NCBI GenBank assembly: GCA_036852015.1
Contig: JAANDG010000284.1
Location: 115,555-179,554 of the forward strand
DNA: 64,000 bases
From: Pelodera strongyloides
Taxonomy: Eukaryota; Nematoda; Chromadorea; Rhabditida; Rhabditidae
Reading direction: 5' to 3'
A program made the translations under genes and the position numbers. The notes under the pieces are model-generated. The model made no database searches. It saw only the letters and a list, made by a program, of their open reading frames with translations, and was not told the origin of the DNA. Shown here one piece after another: positions 37,066 through 47,553 of this stretch. Numbering within the stretch: position 1 is the first letter of the stretch; the number at the start of each line of letters is the position of its first letter.

Positions 37066-38469
37066 GTCAGATTTTAATTTGCACATTGCCCATATGATGT
37101 GGCTCCCATTTTGTAACAACTGAGTAACCAACCAGCCAAGGGAATAATTATTTGTCCTCTACCTACTGTGCAGTTTCCACTCCACTGTTCGCCTATCGTC
37201 TCTTGGACATCCATACATTTGCGGAGCAGACTTTGGGGAAAGAGGACAATGCGCCGCATACTTGTGTGTAAAATCGCTATCATATATCGGATAAAGACAA
37301 TGAGAAACTTATCGCCACCTTCTGATGAAAAAAGCTCCGCGCCTTCAAAAAGTTTCAAAAAACAGAAATAGAATAGTTTACGTTGGCATGCGTTTCTATT
37401 TTATTCCAAGGCAATGGAAATTTTTGATCATCAAGTGCAAAATACTGGAAACGGGTTTCTAAAGGCGAAACTAGTTACTGCTAACACGCCGTATTGTTAC
37501 GTTTTTGGCATGATAGGGGATCAGATCTTATTCGTTCGTATTCGAATTGCGTTGTGTCGCATATCACTTTTACTATGTTTCCTCACATAAAAATGAACAC
37601 AAAATTTACGTTTATTGTATTCATCATATAATAACACAAACAGATGAACAACTTATTAAGACGGAGTAAGTTTGTCGTTCATTTCGTAGGTTCAATACTT
37701 AAGTAAACAAAAGTTGTTTAGCCTGGTTAGTTGAAAGTCAATGTTTTATAACATAACACTAAAATAAAAATGCATCGTGCGAGTTTTGCCAAGGTAGGGT
37801 AGGGTCACTATCAAGAAAAACAAATAACCAAATAACATAAACGAGAGAATATAAGTCATAACTGACAGAAAACATTTCAATTTACGGGAATTGGGAAATA
37901 AATAACATAAACGAGAGAATATAAGTCATAACTGACAGAAAACATTTCAATTTACGGGAATTGGGCAGAGTTTCGTTCATTTATTTTAGATGAATTATTT
38001 ATTACTGTTCTCTGTGTAACTGACTTGAAGTACTTGAATACAGAAGGCAACGGAACAAAAAGCTAATAAACCTGTGCCCCTTTATGTTCGAACGCGACCT
38101 TCAGCATATCGCACCTACAAGAGGGTCATAGAAGTGACTGTTTGCCAATGAACACCGCTGATAATTTATCAGTTAATCATGAATCGCTGAAATGCTTCCG
38201 AAGTTATTTGGCCTCCAATGCATACCTTAGGCTACGATTTAGAAAAAGTCGTTTTTAGACTAAACAACAGGGGACACCGCTTCGCGGTATCGTAACTTAG
38301 TGCGATTACAGGTTTTATTCGTATAAACTTATTGTATGAATAAAAAAGTGTGATTTCCAAGTAGCCGCAACTTGTTTTTACACATGTAACAAACATTCCC
38401 GCTACCCCAACCGAAACTCTGCCAGTCGTTACGGAAAACGATCACACTCGCTTTTACTTCCTTTGTGAG
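37066..38469. other. intergenic, no gene seen
   Basis: It holds a 70-bp tandem duplication (37831-37900 and 37901-37965) starting AATAACATAAACGAGAGAAT. Other open frames have no support. Confidence 0.5.
37831..37965 (+). repeat. two tandem copies of a 70-bp unit
   Basis: AATAACATAAACGAGAGAAT ... TTTACGGGAATTGGG at 37831 and again at 37901; the second copy is about 65 bp and unchanged. Confidence 0.95.
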
Positions 38470-41400
38470 CTAAGTAAGATAGTGGGAAACAACAGTTGGA
38501 ATGTCGCTCCAGACATCCGTTTGACTTGTGCCATTACTTGGGAGGCGTTCTGAGTCGAAATGCCCGACATATTTTTTGTCATGAATATCTAGAACGTATG
38601 TTAGAGTACGTCTTTCCCCGTTTTGTGATATCCGCTCCTTGACTAGTTCCCCCCGGAGAAGCTCTTCGGGTAGTAATCGAAAATAAATTTCACATGAATT
38701 CTTGACTGAATAATATCTGGGCTCTTCTTTATCCAGAAAATGATAGTACTGCCTCATTGACTCCCTTCCGTGCTTCTTCCAGTTATAAAACACGGACAGT
38801 TTCGATCCAAACTTCCATTTCTCATTGTTGCGGAATTCAGCAGACAACTGAAAATAAAAAAAGATCCGGCATGAGGCACGCAAAATGATTGAAATGTACA
38901 TATATAAATTTCATAAAACATTCTACGTTATGTCTCTGTTCTTCTCTCGCTATTTTCCCGCGAAATAGGACTCAATCCCACGTTTTGTGCGCAATACGAA
39001 TAATATCCCAAGTTTCCCGCGAAAAGAGACTCAGTCTCAAGTTTCATGAGAAATACGAAGCATATCCCGCAGTTCCTCCTGAAATAGGTTGCGCGGCCTT
39101 TGAGTCCTTCTGTGCTGTGTGTTCTTTAAACCCGTATCGCCCGACTGATATGACACACACATTCCATATATGCAGCCTCATTTCAGCGCGTTAAATGTTT
39201 CGATATAGGGCTATGTATCATGGGTATAATATCTGTCCATTGAAATTAGCTAACTAAGCACTTCCGAGTACTTATTACCGGCTGTGTGCCAGTGCGAGCA
39301 GCCGCAAGGAAGCGGTTATAATCAATTTTATGAAGCATTGTTGGAATCAGTGCTAATTTTCTCTACGTGTCTGAGCTCTCCTCACTTCATATGCTTATTT
39401 CCTAAATTGTCCCGAATTAGCGCGCGCGATAAAGGCCGAATCCCGAAGTTCCCGCTAGACCCGGACGCATAGTTCCGCTATAGCGTGCCCGCTAAACCGG
39501 GAACTGAAGAACATAGGTAACAATGTTACGCCGAGTAAGTTCGTGTGGTGTAAATATATAGTTCATTATTCTTTCTTTCTAAAATCTACCGGATTTGATC
39601 GAGCACCCCCCCCCCCCTATAATCGAACAGTGCAGAAAATTTCACGTCACGCTGACGTAACGCTTTTCGTCCGCGGCAAGCCAATCGAAAAACTAATCCT
39701 ATGAAAAATTAGAGCCCAATGAGCTAAGCAATAGCAAGCGGAGCCGAGTGTTTCCAGCGAACCCGAAGCGAGATATGAGCGAAAGTCGCGTGTCAGAGAA
39801 CGAAAAAGAGCACGGCCACTGCCGAGACGCAGAGTAGACGGCCAATATCGATCACTATTGCGCAATAAAAATAGGCCGCCCTAACCTCAAACTTGGGTAA
39901 TTAAACCGAGGCTGGCAAAGGAACTGGAAAAATTGTCTAGCGCTGCTACTCACCACACACACGACCAGAGCGTACTGCAGGGACCCCTTCGGGCCCTGAA
40001 GAACAGCCCTACCTTTAACCTTTACCAGTTGTTAGCAACGACATGGGCACACTGATTTGTTCGTGAGGCCGCGGTGCGTCAAGTATAGAACGAGAGCGCG
40101 CCGCGACAACTGACAGAGATGCAGAGAGGATGTAAGGAGACAACTGATATTAAAGCGAAATACCGCCCGGTTTGGGGTTTTTTTCACCAAAAATAGTTTG
40201 AAAAAAGTTATAAACGAAAATAAACATAAAAACACAACGTGCATCTTGCATACAAATGTTCTCAAACAACAATTTTTTGCGATTTTGTATGGGAAAATTC
40301 GCTTTCCGCGATTTGCCGACTTTAATACTAGCACGGCCCTGGAAGAATCGAGAGATGGCTTTTTCAAATGATCACACACTCCGCAGGATCCAAATGACGA
40401 AATGTTGACAAAAAATTCGAATTTGGCTAGTAAAAGTCCAAAAACGCACCGGTTGAAAACGGTGGTCAACGCACGCATGATCTACAGAATTTACGACTTG
40501 AAATACTACTCGACTGGCAAATTTCATCGTAGAGTTAAAGTAATGAGAAAATGGACTTCAATGGGGGGGGGTTTACTGGGCACACAACTTGGACAGGTCA
40601 ATTCGCTTCTGCTTCAGTATACAAGACGATACAAGACGATGTGGAAAAATTTGGTGATAAGAAAAAGAAAATCAAACAAACTCCAGCAATGCCTGAAAGT
40701 AAAATATATAATCTGCAACCGCCAATCGAATCGAAAAATGAATCCTATGATAAATTAGAGCTCAATGAGTCAAGCAAACGCGAACACTGACTGGAGCGTA
40801 ACCAGCGAACCCGCGAGATCAGCGAGATATAAGCGAAAGTCGAGCGCCAGAGAACAACTAAACGACAAGACGCAGAGTAGACGGCCAGTATCGATCCGGT
40901 TGCCGTGAAAAGGAAGTCTAATTTCAATTTAGGGTTCTATATTTGTAAAAATGAGAAAAAAAGTGATGATCAGCAAAATGGCTGATACCGCGGTGCGGAC
41001 TTCCTTGTAGTGATGATCAGCAAAATGGTGATCAGCAAAAAAAAAAGTCATGATCAGCAAAATGGCTGATACCGCGGTGCGGACTTCCTTGTAGGGGCCC
41101 ATGAACAAAATGATATCACTCGCGCCGACCATATATGAAAATGTTCTGGCGTTGACGTCATCAAAAATGAAAACGGTCCGAATCGCTCTGTTCAAAGTGC
41201 TAACGCAGTCAGTATGATGATACAATTTCAGAAGTGAGGTTCATCTTTCAACTCCTGGACTGCTTCAGAATCTATGACGCACAAATAAGTCGACGTGCAA
41301 ACTTCAGCGCAGCTCAAAAGTCGTGATGCAAATGAACTTCAATGTGGAAGTCAAGCATGCGTTAGAGATAGATTTTCATTTGCTCTTCTGCTTCCGAATT

Positions 41401-44400
41401 TATGACGTCAAAAATAAGTCGACGTGAAAACTTCAGCGCAGCTCAAAAGTAGCTATGTAAGTGAACTTCATTGACGAAGTCAAGCGTGCATTAGAAATAA
41501 ATTTTCATTTGCGCTTCTGCTTCATAAGTCGAAGCTTCAGCGCAGCTCAAAGTAACTATGCATACGAACTTCATTGGTGAAGTCAAGCGTGTATTCAAGA
41601 TGTTTCTGCTTCAGAATCTATGACTTCAAAAATAAGTCGACATGCAAACTTCAGCGCAGCTCCAAAGTAACTATACAAACGATCTAACGACCATCGAGGC
41701 CCGCGAAGCCGGCCGATAAAGCCGGACCAGAGCGAGGCGCGCGAAGCGCCCCCCTATAAATTATCAATAATTCAACCTTTCATATTAATCCTCACTATTT
41801 GTAGGAAAGCTAAGGAAGCCACACGATTGCACAAGATAATTTTTTCTTCTAAATAAACGCACGGAAACACGGTTCTGTTAGATTTAATATAGCAAATGCA
41901 AATCCAAAGTACCTGCCACACATCATCTATATCATAAATCAGCTCCTCCAATTCTTTTTCATCTTGTAGTAGACAATTGGCGGCTCTCCGTGCAAGCTTG
42001 AATTGAACTTGTTATTGTTGGATAAAGCTCTTTTTTTAGTCCTCGTACTAACTATGCATAGAAGCAAAACACACATTATGTCAAATACAAAGAAATGTGT
42101 CGCGCGGGTTTTCCAATCTAACCATAAAACCACTACGACCACTACCAAGAAAAAAATTACCAGCAGGTACATAGATCAGTGTAGATGTATTGATTTATTG
42201 TTCGCGCGTCCGCGTTCAAGCAATTTGATTTTGATTGATTCACGATATATTTTCCCCAGTTAGTATTGCAATCGAATATTTACCATGTTGTCGTCTTTCG
42301 TAGTGTCCTTCCAGAGAGCAGTTTGGTAGTACTCATTGACCTGAAATGCTCTGGTTTATGCAAAATATCTTCCCTCAGTAGTAAAAGCATTTCGCAAACC
42401 TAGTACAATATGCAAAAATGGGTGATAGAATGGTGGATCCAGTTCGAGGTGCCGTGGAAAGAATCCAAAAATAACACGTGTTTCTGGTTAGAGTTTGTCA
42501 ACGTATTTATTTAAAAACACTGTGAAATAATGATTGTGTTGGGCTCATTGTGAGAAACAATCTTTTATGCTACGCTCCATATCTGATTGGTCCATATCTG
42601 ACTGATTTGATAGATAACCTACTTAGTTGTACATATTATGTAGAGCACTTCCGAGGACTTGATTTCGTGCCCCTTTAGCTTTCGGTACAACAACATGCAA
42701 ATTCTTAAAACATTACCATGCATGCAGTGAAGGTACAATGACGCCATTACTATCTAGTGTTTTGTTTACATACCTAGTGCTTTCTCCTAACCATAAGCAC
42801 ACAGTTTGTTATCCCAGTCTGCGAGCAACAATCTGTTTCAAAGATAGGTACTAGGTCACGCAGGAAAAAGTCGTTTACGTATGACAAAATATTTGACTTG
42901 CCTATGTTCTTCATTTGCAGTCTACCTGACAGCCTAGGTTGCACAGTGCGCGTACCCCAGGAACCCCCTGTTTTTGATCACTCCATCTGATTCTCCGTGT
43001 CAAATATAGTAGGATGCAATATGCTTAAAAATTTTGTGCAACAGTCACGCCGTAACCAGCAATTTACCATAGGTGGTGTTAGCCAGAAATCTATCGCAAT
43101 TGCCACGCCCCACATATTGCCAGTCAGCGTCACTGTGTTCTCGTACACGTCCTTTACTTTGTAATGTGCTATGTATGTTAATTTGAGGCTGCATGCACGT
43201 TTTCTTGCCTGCTGCGCATGCTGCCTTTTTAAAGCGAACTGAAGGCTCCTTTCACACGAAACGCGCAAATGAAGTAAATGGGCGCAGAACAAGAAATTAT
43301 CCTTGCCCTTTTTCGGAAAGTAATATTTCATGCAAAATAGGTAGTGCCCAGGCAGGGTCGAACCACGGGACTCTCGCACGCACCAAAGCCGAGAGCGCTA
43401 CCACTCGATTTGAAAACAACACTACGAGTAAACACAAATTAAAAGTCTCGGAGTGGTTATTAAAGGGACAGGCCCATGAGAAAAAGGTTTCCCTCAATTT
43501 ACTTGCACAGGATGTCCTGAATTTCAGAAATATTGCTGTGAAAACCGCATGTCCTTACACCTAGAACTCGCAGAGTTATTCCCCAGCAAACTGTTCGGCC
43601 AGGTACCGTAGACAGCAGTAATTATGATTTTCATATAGTGTCTTTGCCAAATAAACTATTCAACCATTATCTATTGCGTTTTATGTTTGATGGATTTTGT
43701 TTGTGAATTTTGTTAGTTCTTGTATTTAAATTACGGCGTACCTGAAACTTGAAACGATTTATATAGCATTAATGGGTGCGTATTGAAATCAAGTATTACT
43801 TTTCCCCCCGAATTCGCGCTTTACGGGGACGCACTGTGAGCCTTGTTGGTCTGTCAGCTGAATCGCGAATGAGGAACATAGCAACAAACCAACCATAATT
43901 AAGTGACAGATGATGACTAAAATACGTTTACTCGTGATGGGCCCAAATATGCCCGCTTGGTTCACGGCAAGCCATCAATGTTAACGAGTGTCGGGAACAC
44001 GCATTTAATGAAAATAAAATAAAGGAAAATTTAGATTCCGGTGAGTCTGACCCTTAAGACTATTGTTACCGACCCCTAGAAAATTACCTACCTTTTCGTT
44101 GACACGAAGAGTGACAATCTTGATGCAGTTCGCCATATCAAAATTAGTCACAATACCCTCCTGCCTTTCCGCCAATTTGAATGCCGTTTGGATGATGAGA
44201 TATGCTAGTGCACGGTCATCCTTTAACTTCCTCTCTTTCGTTATGTTTTCTTTCGCTTCCCTTAGTTGAAAAGCCTCTGCAGGTTGCATGTCGCGCAGGA
44301 ATTCCAATTGTTCAGAGGGCAGCTGTAATCTTCTTAAATGCCGTTTAAACTCGTTGATTTCAGTGTCTGTGATCATACGATAGTCCCTCTTGATTGTCTC

Positions 44401-47400
44401 TTGGATAATCTTCAAATTTTTGTCCTTGTCGAATTTTGCTTCGTAGTGTCTGGTTAAATACAGTATGTCTTCAAGTAAGCTGGGTAGAAGCTGTTTCAAA
44501 GCTACAGGATGTATCTTGAATGCCCCATTAAAGTGCAGAGTTTCTTCGTTGCTTGAAAGTTCCATTGTGGAATCTGTCGCCACCACTAGCGCTAACACTT
44601 GTTCAGCTTGTTCTGCACCGATCGATTCAATTATTATTTGATTCGCATCTTTTTTCTTTTTTTCACCATATACGTGCTCCGAGTAAGTCCATACAGCTTG
44701 AGTCCGGAATACAGCTTGAGTCGGTTCCTGTAAAAATTACTGTTAAGAAGAAAACTACGCGTTTCTTTATCGAACAGTAATTTATTGGTTCCTTTTGTTT
44801 TAGCTATTGACAAAACTTTCAGCTCCTCAATAAGAACAGGTATTTTGAACGGAATTCGTATTTACCCTTCAAAGTTTCAAAGAATTGTACGAACGGCGAT
44901 GGAAGCGCTATAAGCGTGTGGTAATTTGACGACCAATACAGCCAATGTTTCCGGTTTTTCCCTGGTATCATGTTAGAGGGTCAGGCTCATGGTAAAAAAT
45001 GTTCTTGTTTTTCTTGAACGAATGAGAATGACCGGGATTTCAGTATCGTGAAAACCGCATTGAATTACGGAAAAAAGGGCTGAATTATTCAACTGGGAAA
45101 CTTTCGCCGATCTACCGTAGGCAGGAGCGTTATTGACACATCTGGCTGCGCGCTCGGCAACCTCCTGGCGCCGAAGTGCCGCGCCGAGATAGCCAAGCGA
45201 GATTCTGGCGTTCTCTGACGCTCGTCTTTTATATCTCGCTTCGGGTTCGCTGGGGACAAGCGGCTCACTATTGCATGTCTCATTGCGCTCTAATTTTTCA
45301 TAGGATCACTTTTATTGATTTTCAACTCCGGGTTGCGTCACTCATCTTCGGTTTTCGTAACTTGAAAATGAAGTTTCAGTTTGTAAGGTGGTTGCGGGTG
45401 AGTTTGTGACACGCGTTTTATAGTGTGGCGAGCTCCATAGCATTAGGATTTGAGTATTCTAGTAGTAAGTATATATCTACGTAGAAAATATTAAATGAAC
45501 AAAATTAGAAAATTCCAAGTCTCCAAGGTTGGAAAGCTTATTGTTGATTTTAGTGATATACAAAAGAAGATTATTCTGCCGAAGTCGCACAAAGTACTGG
45601 CTTTCTCATTCAAAACCTTGGGAACAAATTATTGAATTTTCTTAAGAAAAGTTCTACGTAATCGAACATTTAATATTTTGGCTTCTGCAGTGTATGGCCC
45701 AGCTGGCAGAAGAGTGGACTTGTAGGAAGTATACTATACTGGGTTCGAGTGCGAGAAGCGACGGCGTTTTCGCAACAATAAGACAAACAATTTGGAATTT
45801 TTTAGTTTTGTCCATTTAATGACTATTGTACTTCATGTCTCACTACCACAATACTCATATCCCCATGCTATGGAGCTCGCCACAGTATAAAACGCGCGCC
45901 AGATGTTCATCCGCAGACGCCTTACAATCTGAAACATCATTTTCGCGTAACGAAAAACGAAAATGTTTAACGAAAATGGGTAACGTGTTGAAAATCAAAA
46001 AGGTAATCCTGTGAAAAAGTAAAGCGCAATGAGACAAGCAAAAAGCGAGATATAAGCTTTTGGAAAGCGGAATATAATTGGAATACGCAGGTTTAATTTG
46101 CATATGAAGAAAATTCGCAACTGTATTAAAAGTACTGCTCGGAAAAAAGAGAACAGTATTGCCAAATCGAAAAACACTAAGCTCCTTTATATGCAAATCA
46201 ACGGCTTAAAGAATCCAATACCATTGGGAACCTAATAGAAAACGGCATCAGAATAAGTGATGACAAAACCAAATGTCAAATTTTTGCCAGTATTTTCAAA
46301 ACGGTATTTAATGCCCCTCAAACTTCTGTTTTAGAGCCTCAGCTGATTTCCCAAACTGAGTCCACATTTAAATTTATAGATATCTACAGCTCTCAGATTT
46401 ATGAATTCCTTAAGAGGGTCCCTAATAGGTGCTCTACTTCTCCTGATCTCATTCCTTATATTTTTCTCAAAAACACAGCTATAACCCTGGCTACTCCCCT
46501 CACCATTTTATTCAATTACTTTATGCTTCACAAAAGTTTGCCATCAATATGGAAACACGCAATAGTTAAACCGGTTTTCAAAAAGGGTTGTAGGGCAAAT
46601 CCAGCGAATTACCGTCCTATCTCCTTAACTTGCGCAATTAGTAAAACCTTTGAACGTATTATTGCTCGCCACACTCTGACATATCTTCACACAAATCATC
46701 TTATATCAGCCGACCAGCACGGTTTTCTTTCACGGCGCTGTACCTCTTCTGCCCTACTTGACTCTATAAGCCATCTATCCAAAACTTTAGACTCAAAAAA
46801 ACAATCTTACATTTGCTTCATTGACTTTCAAAAAGCATTCGATACTGTTCCAATTGACAAACTCCTCTATAAACTTGAAAAATATGGTATTTAGGGACAC
46901 ATGCTCGCTTTCTTCAAGGAGTTCCTTTCTAATAGAACACAGCTGGTTTCATTAGGGTCTCAAACCTCAAATACATACACATGTTTAACAGGTGTACCTC
47001 AAGGCACATGCCTTGGCCCTATTCTCTTCTTGTTATATATAAACGATTTTCCATCGTGTCTTCCTGAATCAATCTCTTGCACTCTTTATGCTGACGACGC
47101 TAAACTGTCCTCAATTAGTGATCCAATAACATTTCAAAGCGCATTAAATAAAGTTGTTGAATGGTCACAAAGATGGGGCCTCCAGCTCTCTGTCAATAAA
47201 TGCTGTGGATTATTCTCGCAGGAACCTGCAACTCCCTTTATTTTGGATGGACAAGATCTCAGGTCAGTTGATTATATTACCGACTTAGGTGTACAATAGT
47301 CTACGCAACTTTCTTTCCAAAAACACTACGATGCCATCTATTCTAAAGCGTCCAATAGGTGTAATTATATACTTAAGGCCTTCTCATCAAGACATATCAA

Positions 47401-47466
47401 ACTACTATTTAAGCTCTTTACAACATTTGTTAGGCCTATCTTAGAATATTGCTTGGGGGGGGGGGT

Positions 47467-47553
<87 letters not shown>

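Noticed and set aside
39880..39910. SL1 RNA gene as a confident ncRNA call
   Set aside because: Only the 22-nt exon matches. The donor-side bases differ and no Sm site or stem-loops were convincing, so it is listed as an SL1 exon copy only.
43193..43564. 123-aa plus-strand frame
   Set aside because: Runs through a tRNA-like head and a MITE end; no family similarity.
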